Position numbers and translations under genes: made by a program
Notes under the pieces: generated by a model
Seen by the model: only the letters and a program-made list of their open reading frames with translations
The model's database searches: none
Told to the model about the DNA's origin: nothing
Assembly (NCBI GenBank): GCA_016946835.1
Contig: JACVTC010000148.1
Coordinates: 360,979 to 424,978 of the forward strand
Length of the DNA stretch: 64,000 nucleotides
Reading direction: 5' to 3'
Source of the DNA: Neocallimastix lanati (nom. inval.)
Lineage: Eukaryota; Neocallimastigomycota; Neocallimastigomycetes; Neocallimastigales; Neocallimastigaceae
Shown here: piece after piece, positions 42,076-52,809 of the stretch
How the letters are laid out: every line of letters begins with the position of its first letter
Position numbering within the stretch: position 1 is the stretch's first letter

Positions 42076-43599
42076 GATTAAAATTAAATGTTATATAAAA
42101 AATAAATTATTACATTGATATATAAATTTATATATTATTATATGAAACAATAAAAATCATTTGAATGTGTATTAACGAACTTAAAATTAGTAATACTTGT
42201 TAGAAATTAAATTAAAATATATATTTTTAATAATAGGATAATAATATATAGGAAATATATATGGAAACTTTAATAATTGTAGATTAATAATATATATTTA
42301 ATAATGCATTATAGTCCTATGTTTTAGTGTGAATATAAAATAAAATAAAATATTTAAATTAATTTAATATTTAATTTTAATAATATATTTTTATTTTTTT
42401 TTTTTTAGTAAATAAACACTCAATGAAAAATTAATAAATAAAATAATAATTATTTTAATTTTTATATGTATAGGATTTATTAAATTAAATATATAAATAT
42501 ATTATTATTTATATTATTATTAAAATAATTTTTTTTCTAAATAATTATTATTTAAATAATATATATCGAATTAATTTTATTTATTTATTTATTTTTTTTT
42601 CTTTTAATAAAAATATTAAATAGTCTTTTAATAATTAATTTTTCTTTAACTCATTTATAACAATATAAATGTTTACCTAATTTGAAAAATATTTTAATTA
42701 TTTAATGTATTATATTTTTTAAAAAAAAAAAAATATACATAAAAAAATATATATATATATTGAAAGTATATCTTAACAAATTCAAAAAACTAAAATTATT
42801 TGATTATATATTGTGTAACAATTAAATAAATTTACAGCAATAAAATAAATTTTTTTGTGTTAAAGAAAAATAAATTTATGATACAAGATATATAATTTTT
42901 TTATGATTTATTCATATCTAAAAAAAAAAAATTAAATTTTTAATTAATATAATAATATTATTTTAAAAAAATTTAATTTAGATATTTTAGAGAATAAATA
43001 TCTTTAAAAAAAAATTTTTAAATTTAAAAATTATTATTTTTATTATTTAATTTTTTTTTATTTTAAAATAAAAATATTTATTACAAATAAATAAATTGTA
43101 TTTTTAAAAAAAAAAAGAACTTAAATTTTTAAAAAATCTTTTACTATTTTAGCATTTAATATCAATTTTATTATCAATTTTTTATTTAAAATTATTCATT
43201 TCTTTTTTTTTTTTTTTTTAATTTTATTTCATTATTATAATTTATTTTTACCTATTTTATTGATTTATTTATTTATTTTTTTTTTTTTTGACTTTTATAA
43301 AAATATTTTTATAAATTTATTAGGTAATAGTCCAAAAATACTATATCTAAACTATCTATGGAATCTATTGTTATAATTATAATTTATATTGAATAAATTG
43401 TAATTTTTTTTTTTTATTTTAACTTTTATTTTTAAATTTTTATTTAATATAATTTTTTTTTTTTTTTGTATTATATTTAATTTTTATTTTTTATTGCTTT
43501 TAATAGATAGAATTATATTTATTTTTTATATAATAGATCATTTTTGTGAAACTTTAATAAGTAAAGATTTAAAATTTATTTATCAAACTAATTAAATTT
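42076..43599. other. AT-rich spacer holding the right edge of the viral element
   Basis: About 1.5 kb of A/T runs and TA repeats with no gene. The right junction of the viral block with host DNA should lie here. No terminal repeat or target duplication can be seen by eye. Confidence 0.5.
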
Positions 43600-45465
43600 T
43601 TATTTGCATAAACCATACTTTGGTTGGCATCCTTTTTTACAATGATTATTGGATGTACCACAATAACCCCATTTACTGCAGCATTTATTACCTTTACACC
43701 TACCATATTGTTCACCACATTTATCGTGAGAGCCGTAGCATAACCCAAATTCACTTTGACATTTTGATCCACAATGAGCATCTGAAATGTCACAATAGCC
43801 ATATTGACTACAACATTGTTTCTCATTAAGACATTTTCCATAATCAGTGCCACAACGACCACCATCATTACATCTACCATAACTGGCTTGACATCCAGTA
43901 CCACAATGGTCTATCGAAGTTCCACAATAACCATATTTACTACAACATTCCCCTTTCGAACATGATTTATTGTTAAATTCTTTACCGCAACGATAGCTAG
44001 TATTTATAGTAGGTGATGGAGATTTCGTAGTTGTAGAAGTAGTAGTAGTAGCAGTTCTAGTTGTAGTAATTATTTTTCTAGGGAATGAAGTTTTCAATTG
44101 CCACATTTGATCATCATTTACTTCTTCACTACAATCATATAAAGTTACAGATCTTTTTGTAACTGAATAAAAAGCTACCCCGTAACTATGTAATTTTTCA
44201 TAACCAACACAACGATCATTATAATATTTACTCATAATTGTTTTATAATTATTATTGTAATTAAAGAGAGCATTATTATCACATTTACCCATAATAATTT
44301 TATTTTCATCAGCCACGTTTAGGCACAATTCAGAATTACTTTTAGATTTGAAATAGTAACCTTCTTTCTTTTTTGTAATGATCCATTTATAATCATCTAG
44401 ATTTCTGCATTCGGAATAAGTCGGAATTCCATTTTCATAATCAGGACCATATAAACATGAATTACTACTTTCATTATAAATCCATGCAACGGTACTTGTT
44501 TGAGCAGGCTTATATATAGTAGTTGTTGTAGGTTTTAATTTAGGTAAAGATTTTTTTATAGTCCACATTTGATCATCGCGTACTTCATTATTACAATCAT
44601 ATAATGAAACTTTATTTTTTACATTTTTTACATTAGAGAAATTTGGATTACCAATACAATTGTCAGGACATTTTTTACTTTCAATAGATTTATAAATATT
44701 ATTATAAAGGAAAATAGCATTAGAATCACAGTTACCCATTATAATTTTACTTTCGTCTTCATCATCAACTCTTAAACATAATTCAGGATTTTCTTTAGAT
44801 TTGAAAAAACTACCTTCTTTGACTTTTATGTAATACCATTTAAAATCGTCTGTATTTCCACATTCTTCATATGTTGGAATATTACCTTCATATCCAAAAA
44901 CATGTAAACATAGTTCTGTATTTTCATTATAAAGCCAAACTGATGAAGCTGTTGGTGTAGATGTGGTAGTTTTAGTTGGAGTAACTGCTTTACTAGGAAT
45001 AACATCTGAAAAATCCCATAATATATTTGAATTAGTTTCACAATTTTCTAAATTTATATAAGGATAACTATCACTATTATTTTCGTTTATAATACCAATG
45101 CATTTATCACTAATTTCTAAATTTTTGAATATATCATCATAATATAAAACAGATTCATCACTGCAGTCACTTAAAATTAATTCATTATTATCATTATAAG
45201 ATATACATGTTGACGTATCTAAAGCAGACGTAATTTGAATACTATTATCATCTCCTGTAGTACTTAAATACCATTTATAATTATCAGAATTACCACATTC
45301 CTCACAACTAATGATACTTTCATAAAATCCTGATGTGTATAAACATAAAGCATTTTTAGTTTGTTCATTATAAATCCAAATTGGTTTTTTGGAATCTATA
45401 AAATCCCCAGATGCAGCAATAACACTGCTTATTATGTTAATGATGATAAATAATTCAGATAACAT
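43600..45465 (-). CDS. Secreted protein with three beta-trefoil-like modules and three CBM18 domains, 621 residues
   Basis: The protein begins with a signal peptide (residues 1-18, hydrophobic, ending near 'VIAAS'). Three Cys-containing modules of 120-150 residues follow (about 28-155, 172-310, 328-470), each with 'W.YNE....CL', 'Y..C.N.D.YKW', 'C..N......CD..A...Y' and 'C.......W' spacing, like ricin-B beta-trefoil repeats. A Thr-rich linker (about 475-500) leads to three CBM18 (hevein-type) chitin-binding domains at the C-terminus (about 505-621), each with 'CCS.YGYCG' cores. It is probably cell-wall associated or secreted and binds chitin and perhaps other glycans. The module repeats in the genes at 1-1370 and 46197-52130. 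No catalytic domain is seen. The gene has a single open frame without introns. Confidence 0.85.
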   Translation of the reverse strand: MLSELFIIINIISSVIAASGDFIDSKKPIWIYNEQTKNALCLYTSGFYESIISCEECGNSDNYKWYLSTTGDDNSIQITSALDTSTCISYNDNNELILSDCSDESVLYYDDIFKNLEISDKCIGIINENNSDSYPYINLENCETNSNILWDFSDVIPSKAVTPTKTTTSTPTASSVWLYNENTELCLHVFGYEGNIPTYEECGNTDDFKWYYIKVKEGSFFKSKENPELCLRVDDEDESKIIMGNCDSNAIFLYNNIYKSIESKKCPDNCIGNPNFSNVKNVKNKVSLYDCNNEVRDDQMWTIKKSLPKLKPTTTTIYKPAQTSTVAWIYNESSNSCLYGPDYENGIPTYSECRNLDDYKWIITKKKEGYYFKSKSNSELCLNVADENKIIMGKCDNNALFNYNNNYKTIMSKYYNDRCVGYEKLHSYGVAFYSVTKRSVTLYDCSEEVNDDQMWQLKTSFPRKIITTTRTATTTTSTTTKSPSPTINTSYRCGKEFNNKSCSKGECCSKYGYCGTSIDHCGTGCQASYGRCNDGGRCGTDYGKCLNEKQCCSQYGYCDISDAHCGSKCQSEFGLCYGSHDKCGEQYGRCKGNKCCSKWGYCGTSNNHCKKGCQPKYGLCK

Positions 45466-46196
45466 TTAAATAATTTGTTTAAAATTTTTTTAAAAAAAAA
45501 ATAACAAAAAAAAAATCATTTTATAAATCATTTTATAAATCACATTATAAAATATAACTTATAATAATATATATTTTTTTAAAAATAAAAGTAATAATAA
45601 TAAAAATAGATATAATTTATAAAATTTTAAAAAACTAAAGTAAAATATATTTTTTTATTACTAATTTTTTTTATTTTATTTTTTATTTATTATTTTTTAT
45701 TTTTTATTTATTATTTTTTATTTTTTATTTATTATTTATTATTTTTTATTTTTTATTTATTATTTTTTATTTTTTATTTATTATTTTTTATTTTTTATTT
45801 ATTATTTTTTATTTTTTATTTATTATTTTTTATTTTTTATTTATTATTTTTTATTTTTTATTTATTATTTTTTATTTTTTATTTATTATTTTTTATTTTT
45901 ATTTTTATTTTATTACTAATTTTTATTTTATAACTAATTTTTATTTTTTATTTTTTATTTTATTTTTTAATGTTTATTTTTTTATTTTGTTTTTTGTTTT
46001 TTTGTTTTTTTGTTTTTTTTTTGTTTTTTTGTTTTTTTGTTTTTTATTTTTATTTTTGTTTTTATTTTTATTATTATTTTTTTTTAATTATTTATTTTTT
46101 CTTTATATTTTATATTATATTATATTTTTTTTTCTTTTTATTTTTTAAACTTAGAGTTCAATATTATTTTTCTAAAATAATTTATCATTGTTAATA
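45466..46196. other. Intergenic region dominated by T-rich simple repeats
   Basis: About 0.73 kb between two minus-strand genes. It consists almost wholly of low-complexity DNA: a 21-base minisatellite (45671-45905) and T/G homopolymer-like runs (45981-46080). An open frame across the T/G runs encodes only Phe-rich low-complexity sequence and is not a gene. Confidence 0.8.
45671..45905. repeat. 21-base T-rich minisatellite, about ten copies
   Basis: A unit of pattern A-T6-A-T6-A-T3-A-T2 (21 bases) is repeated about ten times with one shortened copy, followed by degenerate T/A sequence. The high copy similarity indicates recent slippage or unequal exchange. Confidence 0.85.
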
Positions 46197-49100
46197 TTAA
46201 TTAGGAGTTTTTATTTCCCATATCATTTTTTCATCTTTTTTGTTGCAATTAGCTAATGTTAAATATTGTCGTGAATTTCGATTATTACGTTCATCAATTC
46301 CACTAATACATTTATATTGTTTATTAGAAGAGTTAAAATATTCTATATAATTCTTTGGCTCATTATATGATATACGTGCTTTATCCATATTTTCACTACA
46401 TTTACCAGTTATTATTTTATTATTATCAACTATTAAACAAATATCATCATTAATTGCAGATTTAAGATAAGATTTTTTATTGATAATTTCAAAATACCAT
46501 TTGAAATTTTTTAATGTTTTACTATAATCTGCATATCTAACATTATTACCTATTCTATTTGCAGCATATAAGCATTTATTATAATATTTACTACATAATA
46601 AAATGTACTTTTTATCTTGAAGATCCCCATTATTTGAATTAATTTCAGGATATCTCCATTTAATAGTATTATTAATTTTCCAAACAATTGAACGAGTATT
46701 TTTATCACAATATAATTTACTATTATTAGATATTTTATTATCATAAATATTGTATATATCTTCATTGGTTTTATCTTTAAAAGAAATATTATTACTTCCA
46801 ACGACAATTTTATATAAATAACCAGAATTATTTTTTGAATATTTTATTTCAGTAGATATTTTAGATTTATGATCTCTATAAAGTAATTTACCGTTAAGAA
46901 TAATCATTGAATAATCTCCACAGTATAACATTTCTCCTTCTCTAAAAGATTCACCAATTTTAATTTCACTAGCATCATATGGTCTATTAGTAATAGTTTT
47001 TTTCGCAGCCCATTTATATTCACCAGTACTCGATCTTAAAATTAAATTTTTATATTTCACATATAAATAGTAGTATTCATCACTTACAAAATATTCTTTA
47101 TGTAATAAATATTGACCATTATTTAATTCTATATTACCGTTATTTAATACGGATAAAGAAAAAATCGAATCATTAATATTAGTATATTCTGCAATATTGA
47201 AATTATAGATAATCTTTTCATTATAATCACTATAAAATAATAAATTGTCTATTAGACTGATAAGAGTATTTTCAGTTTTTTCATTAGGTGATATATAATA
47301 AATTAACATTTTATTCATTGTGTATATGGTGTTACAATTTGTGCTATTGGAAATAAAATAATCACATAAATGTAAACTACTATATAATTCCCATATGTGA
47401 TGAGTATTATTATAAGCTATTAACTTATCTGATGAGGCTTCATACGTTAGTTCCATGTTTAAATTATTATTAACGATAACATTATCATTAATATATAAAT
47501 TATTATTAGCTAAAGTAATATTTTTAACACCTCCTACAGCCGCATTTTTAAATTCTAAACCTGTAATACTAGATAAATATATAAAATCTTCATTATTACC
47601 TTTTTCAGAAGAATAGATTTTATCGAAAGCAACCATTGAATTATCAACAGTAATTACATTATTTATTCCATGACTACTACCATAGAGTGGTCTATTTACT
47701 TGTCTTATACTAGATAAATATCTTATACCGGAGTATTTCCATATCGGTTCCCAATTTTTTACATTAAAAATCATTAATTCTGGTTTTTTCATATTTGGTC
47801 TATATTCAATAGATAATCTATTATATTTATTAAGATTATTACCTTTTTCATCGAATTTAGGATCAATGGATACAATCGTTTTTTTGGTTTTGTTGTTACA
47901 AATTAGAAATAGACCTTGATTATTTAATTGTAATTCCTTAACTCCTTCATCCTTTGGACAACTTTGTATAATTGTGGTTTCGTTCAAGTTACCATTAATA
48001 AGTTTAACTTCAGTATCCGTAACATTTAAATACATATTATAATCTGATAATAATGATTCTCCAGGTAATAAATTATTAAAGTAGTATTTTTTAATGAAGA
48101 TTGGATCTTCATCGGAATTTTCAAAATAATTATAATTATATATATCTGTTTCTGAAAATATTTCATATATATATTTATTTCTTACATGTTCTGAACAAGA
48201 TGTAATTTCATATAAAACTGGATTAACAAATCTAATATGACCATCGTATAATCTTTTATTCCAATTACTCCAATAAACATTATGATATTGATCTTCAACA
48301 ATTAATTCACCTTCGTTAGTTAATGTTAAATAGAATTTATAACTATTTAAAAGGTTTTCTGAGTCAACAAGAGCTAACGGGTTAATCGAATGCCATATAG
48401 AATAATTGCTTTTATCTCTTAATATAATTTCACCTAATGGAGAAAAAACAATTTTATAAGGACCATCAAACAAATCAATATTAGCTGTATTGGAAGACCA
48501 AGTAGTTCTTGAATTATCTTTTATTACCATATTTCCAGTTTTTTGAACATAAAATCTATATTTTTTATTTTCAGATATTAGTGCTTCATTTTGATTCAAC
48601 CTATTAGAACAATTCATTTCAATTGTATTAGTATTAAGATCTTTAACAACTTTAGTATTATGTACATTATGTTTATCGTAATATTCATAATCGGCTTTTA
48701 TATTACCGTTAATACTCAATGGATATACATATTCTACTGGAAAAGCGTAACCATTATAATTTTCTTGATGACCTTTAATTTCCCAAATTTTTACACCTAC
48801 GCCATCGTATAAAGTCACTGAAGCTCCTATTCTCACATCATCTTCATCTTTAATATGTAAATAATAACCTTTATCATCTGGGAAACCTACATTAAAAGGT
48901 AAATCTTTAGGTAAAGAATCCCAAATAATATAATCATCGTCTTCTATAGTTATTCCATTTGGATTATCCGAAGTAGGAGATGTTGTACTAGTTACTGTTG
49001 TTGTTATTGTTGTTGTTGTTGTTGCAGTTACGGTAGCATTATTAGTTGTAGTAGAATTATTATTATTTGTAATAATGATACTTGTTGAAGATTTATTAAT

Positions 49101-52100
49101 GTTTGTAGGAATAATAGTAGTTGTAGATTTATTACTGTTAATAGTAGTTGTTGTAGATTTATGGCTGCTTGTAGTAACTGTAATAGTTTTAGATTTATTA
49201 TTGTTTGTGGTAACATTAGTAGTTGTAGATTTATGGTTGCTCGTTGTAGCAGTAGTACCTTTAGTTATAATGGGTTGTGTTTTTGGAAGATGTGGAATAC
49301 GAGCTCTTTTTTCTTTTACACTTATTGTATTACTTTTAATAGAATTTGTTAATACAACATTATTATTATAAACTTTATAATAATCTAATATTAATTTTTT
49401 AATTCTTTCCTTTTCTCCATTCAAATTGTTATCTAAATCGATTATTTTTTCAAATAATTCAATATATTCTTTCGAATATTTAACATTACTTATGTTTTTT
49501 TTATAAATATTTTTAGCAGTGATATATAAATGGCCATTATAACCAATAAAAAATTTTAAATCATTATGATCATCTGGTATAGTATTAATTCCATTACTCC
49601 ATATTTTTTTATTTCCTTGACAGTTTTCTTCACTAATAGTATCACCTTTACATAAAACTAACTCACCGTTACCTAACAATCCAAAACTATACTTTTTACT
49701 TTTAGTTGTTATGGCTTCACCATCTAATAAAACATCACCTGAAATTAAGGTATCCGAGTTAACATTTTTATCATTTTCAATAAAATTGAACTTGTCAAAA
49801 TCATTATTAGTTAAAGTTTCTTTATAATTATATTTATCTTTACAATCGATTACACTTGTTACAAAATCAACAAATTCTACAGGAATAAGACTTCTATTAA
49901 AGGTAATACGAGTTTCATTTAATTCCGTTATATGACCTTTAGCCCAGATAACAACTTCGGTTTTGAACATAGGCAAAGCCACTATAGAATGACATGAATT
50001 ATCTTCAATATTATTAATTGTGACCGTTTTAGTTGAAGTAGTACTCGTGGAGTTACTTCTAGAGATTTCATAGGAATGCTGAGCAGATTTTTCTATTACA
50101 GATTCATAAGAGGTTTGGTTATTAGTATTGACTTGAACAGAATTTCCAAAAGTATATCCATGTGATGATGTATCCGATTTTGATTCTTCGTTAACCCATC
50201 CAGTGTCTTTATTAAAGGTAGATGAAAGCATTTTTGATGTAGCATCTGAAACAGAATTTTCTTTAGTTGAAGTTTCACTATGACCAGTCGTACGGGCATC
50301 AGAATATCCAACCGTATTTGCCCAACTGTTACTAAATCCAGAAGTTGTAGTAGCAGTATCAGACCAGCCTTTTGAGGAAGATATAGAACCACCTCTAGTA
50401 CTACCATGGGTTACTGTGTCAGATGAAGAATGAGTTCCTGCTAAAGCTAATTGATACTGCAAATTAGCTTGATCTATAGCTATATTTTCGGATGATCTAA
50501 TACCAGCTCTTTGTATTCTACTTTGATCGCCCATAGCTACTAAATTACCATATTGACCAATAATTTCACCACCACTAGATAAAATCTGTAAATAAGGATT
50601 TCCTCCTTTACCGCCACGCTTTTTGAGATTTGTTGTGGAACTTGACGATTTTTCGTTCATAGAATTAATATATTGTAGATTACGTTTTTTACTAAATATA
50701 TCTTTAATAGTGTCAACTCCCCAACCGATAATACCATTGCATGCATCATTTATAAATGTTTCAGGCATATCAATACCAAACAACTCTAATGGACTTTTAC
50801 ATCCAATAAAATCAAATTTTTCTTTATTTGTAACTATATTATATAATTTTTCACCTGCTGGATAAACATAATTATCAAAAGATGTTATAGTTACATTTTC
50901 AAAGAGACTCTGATCTATCGGTATATCTTTTAATCTCGGTGTATATACTTCGTTTTTTACTTTATCAAAATCTTTTTTTTCCATTCTAGTATTTTCTTCA
51001 GTATGAGAAATTTCTTCACTTTTACTCCAATTTGATTCTTCGACAACTTCTCCAGAATCCGTGTGAGCATGAGATTGTTCTTCGTTTACTGTATAAGTTT
51101 TACTATTTTCTCTACTATTAGTAATAGTTTGATCCTTATTATCAGTAGTGGATTTACTATTACTATTAATAACGGTATATATATTTTCAATAGAATTACT
51201 AACACCTTTAGATTCCGATAAAGACATTGATTTAGAATTTGATAATGTTTTTGCCAATTCAATTGTTTTATTGATTTCATCAGTGTTAGCATCACCTTTA
51301 CTATAAACTTTACCATATGATTTATGATAAGAATTACCATTACTATTGGATATACTAATAGTATCTTGTATTTCTGTAGTAAAAGAAACAGAGCAAGTGT
51401 AGGTAGAACCTTTCATATTACTAAAATTGCCACATTCTTCCATATCACTTTTTGAATTATCTATCAATTTAATATGTTCCTCAGATCTATATGGCATACC
51501 TATAGTATAAATAGTATTTAATGGATCATCATTTAATTGTTCGACTCTAATTAATGAAGGATGATATGGATTATACGCTGGATTATTACTATTTAATGCA
51601 ATATTTTTGATACCATTTTTCATTAAATCATCATAAATTTCTTTATATTGTTGTTTTAATTCTTCTATCTTACGACTTCTATATACGTCATCAGTATTTT
51701 CATCTTTAACTTCTTCTTTATCATCTTTATATTTATGTTTATCATTATTTTCATTATCTTCTACCTCTTTTTCTTTTTTATTGTTTACATCTACAGATTT
51801 ATTTTCCTTACTTTCTCTTTTATTGTAACTTTTATTTTTAATAACAGTATAATACTTTCCAATATTATTAACTAGTGTATTATTACCACAGTAAGATACA
51901 CCAAACCAATCAGGTCCAATAAACTTTGCATAATCTTCAATAGTATTAAAATAAACCGTATTATTATTAGAATCAACGTAATATGGATTGGTCATTTTTA
52001 TTACATTGTTATTAGTGTAGAGACAAAATTCAATATTTGTAATATCTTCATTTTCTTTATCATTAATCGAAAATGAATTACCAATATTGGTAACAATTGT

Positions 52101-52130
52101 CAGTAACACTAATGAAATTAATAGATTCAT
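46197..52130 (-). CDS. Giant secreted bulb-lectin-like protein, 1977 residues
   Basis: Domain order: signal peptide (1-19); N-terminal domain with a charged Lys/Glu-rich segment (about 100-170); two Ser/Thr-rich regions with alternating polar pattern (about 245-400 and 555-735), separated by a Cys-containing segment; a first bulb-type lectin-like stretch (about 797-880); a Thr/Asn-rich mucin-like linker (about 956-1047); further bulb-lectin-like repeats (about 1075-1840) with the 'G..L......Y.F.....G.L...D....W.S' pattern; and a C-terminal beta-trefoil-like module (about 1840-1977) of the type in the two neighbouring lectin genes. It is an extracellular, probably heavily O-glycosylated, glycan-binding protein. 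No membrane anchor or catalytic domain. The Ser-rich regions probably form long beta structures; their role is unknown. Confidence 0.8.
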   Translation of the reverse strand: MNLLISLVLLTIVTNIGNSFSINDKENEDITNIEFCLYTNNNVIKMTNPYYVDSNNNTVYFNTIEDYAKFIGPDWFGVSYCGNNTLVNNIGKYYTVIKNKSYNKRESKENKSVDVNNKKEKEVEDNENNDKHKYKDDKEEVKDENTDDVYRSRKIEELKQQYKEIYDDLMKNGIKNIALNSNNPAYNPYHPSLIRVEQLNDDPLNTIYTIGMPYRSEEHIKLIDNSKSDMEECGNFSNMKGSTYTCSVSFTTEIQDTISISNSNGNSYHKSYGKVYSKGDANTDEINKTIELAKTLSNSKSMSLSESKGVSNSIENIYTVINSNSKSTTDNKDQTITNSRENSKTYTVNEEQSHAHTDSGEVVEESNWSKSEEISHTEENTRMEKKDFDKVKNEVYTPRLKDIPIDQSLFENVTITSFDNYVYPAGEKLYNIVTNKEKFDFIGCKSPLELFGIDMPETFINDACNGIIGWGVDTIKDIFSKKRNLQYINSMNEKSSSSTTNLKKRGGKGGNPYLQILSSGGEIIGQYGNLVAMGDQSRIQRAGIRSSENIAIDQANLQYQLALAGTHSSSDTVTHGSTRGGSISSSKGWSDTATTTSGFSNSWANTVGYSDARTTGHSETSTKENSVSDATSKMLSSTFNKDTGWVNEESKSDTSSHGYTFGNSVQVNTNNQTSYESVIEKSAQHSYEISRSNSTSTTSTKTVTINNIEDNSCHSIVALPMFKTEVVIWAKGHITELNETRITFNRSLIPVEFVDFVTSVIDCKDKYNYKETLTNNDFDKFNFIENDKNVNSDTLISGDVLLDGEAITTKSKKYSFGLLGNGELVLCKGDTISEENCQGNKKIWSNGINTIPDDHNDLKFFIGYNGHLYITAKNIYKKNISNVKYSKEYIELFEKIIDLDNNLNGEKERIKKLILDYYKVYNNNVVLTNSIKSNTISVKEKRARIPHLPKTQPIITKGTTATTSNHKSTTTNVTTNNNKSKTITVTTSSHKSTTTTINSNKSTTTIIPTNINKSSTSIIITNNNNSTTTNNATVTATTTTTITTTVTSTTSPTSDNPNGITIEDDDYIIWDSLPKDLPFNVGFPDDKGYYLHIKDEDDVRIGASVTLYDGVGVKIWEIKGHQENYNGYAFPVEYVYPLSINGNIKADYEYYDKHNVHNTKVVKDLNTNTIEMNCSNRLNQNEALISENKKYRFYVQKTGNMVIKDNSRTTWSSNTANIDLFDGPYKIVFSPLGEIILRDKSNYSIWHSINPLALVDSENLLNSYKFYLTLTNEGELIVEDQYHNVYWSNWNKRLYDGHIRFVNPVLYEITSCSEHVRNKYIYEIFSETDIYNYNYFENSDEDPIFIKKYYFNNLLPGESLLSDYNMYLNVTDTEVKLINGNLNETTIIQSCPKDEGVKELQLNNQGLFLICNNKTKKTIVSIDPKFDEKGNNLNKYNRLSIEYRPNMKKPELMIFNVKNWEPIWKYSGIRYLSSIRQVNRPLYGSSHGINNVITVDNSMVAFDKIYSSEKGNNEDFIYLSSITGLEFKNAAVGGVKNITLANNNLYINDNVIVNNNLNMELTYEASSDKLIAYNNTHHIWELYSSLHLCDYFISNSTNCNTIYTMNKMLIYYISPNEKTENTLISLIDNLLFYSDYNEKIIYNFNIAEYTNINDSIFSLSVLNNGNIELNNGQYLLHKEYFVSDEYYYLYVKYKNLILRSSTGEYKWAAKKTITNRPYDASEIKIGESFREGEMLYCGDYSMIILNGKLLYRDHKSKISTEIKYSKNNSGYLYKIVVGSNNISFKDKTNEDIYNIYDNKISNNSKLYCDKNTRSIVWKINNTIKWRYPEINSNNGDLQDKKYILLCSKYYNKCLYAANRIGNNVRYADYSKTLKNFKWYFEIINKKSYLKSAINDDICLIVDNNKIITGKCSENMDKARISYNEPKNYIEYFNSSNKQYKCISGIDERNNRNSRQYLTLANCNKKDEKMIWEIKTPN

Positions 52131-52307
52131 AATCGTAATTTAAAATTTTCAAAAACTATAAATTTATATATATTTTTATAATATTTTTATTTAAAAATAT
52201 AAAAATCATTTTATAAAATTTAAAATTATTTTAAATAATATTTCAAAAATTTGATAATTATAAAAATATTTTGAAACTTTTTTATTCAAGAAAATAAAAA
52301 TTTAATA

Positions 52308-52343
52308 TTTTTTGTTTTTGTTTTTGTTTTTGTTTTTGTTTTT
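52308..52343. repeat. (TTTTTG)n microsatellite
   Basis: Six TTTTTG units in a row. Confidence 0.8.
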
Positions 52344-52618
52344 ATTTTATTTTCCTTTTTATAAAATAATATTTTATTTTAAAAAATATAATTCGATTAC
52401 ATTTCTCTTATAAAAACAATATTTTATTTAAAAAAAAAAAAAATAAATTTATTACATTTCTTTTATAAAAATAATATTTTATTTTAAAACGAAAAAAAAA
52501 AAAAAAAAAAATATAAATATATATATATTACTATTTCTATTAAAAATAATATTTATTTTTAAAATATAAAAATTACAAACTTTTTTTTTCTTTACAAAAA
52601 AATATTTTATTTAAATAT

Positions 52619-52647
52619 ATCCATCTATCCATCCATCTATTCATCTA

Positions 52648-52683
<36 letters not shown>

Positions 52684-52686
52684 TAT
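52619..52686. repeat. CATC/CATA tetranucleotide microsatellite
   Basis: CATC-type units change into CATA units and then into a TA run; one of the few non-homopolymer arrays here. Confidence 0.85.
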
Positions 52687-52809
52687 TTCGTTTTAAAAAA
52701 TATATATTATATATCTTTGGATGTTTTTTCAACACAATTATATTTAATATATACCTTTTATTTTAGTAAATTTCATTATTTATTATATAATAAAATAAAA
52801 TCATATCCA

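Larger units (their letters stand above)
52131..52809. other. AT-rich intergenic region with several microsatellites
   Basis: About 0.68 kb between two minus-strand secreted-protein genes; holds TTTTGT repeats, A runs and a CATA/CATC microsatellite, no gene. Confidence 0.7.

Noticed and set aside
43569-43904. Val/Asn-rich frame overlapping the CBM18 region
   Set aside because: Out-of-frame shadow of the regular Cys-coding repeats of the CBM18 domains.
45970-46194. A 74-residue open frame of Phe-rich sequence
   Set aside because: It is a translation of T/G homopolymer runs in intergenic DNA; no real composition or conservation.
49075-49371. Hydrophobic open frames opposite the Thr-rich linker of the 1977-residue gene
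   Set aside because: They are the antisense of a low-complexity Thr/Asn repeat; length is a by-product of the repeat.
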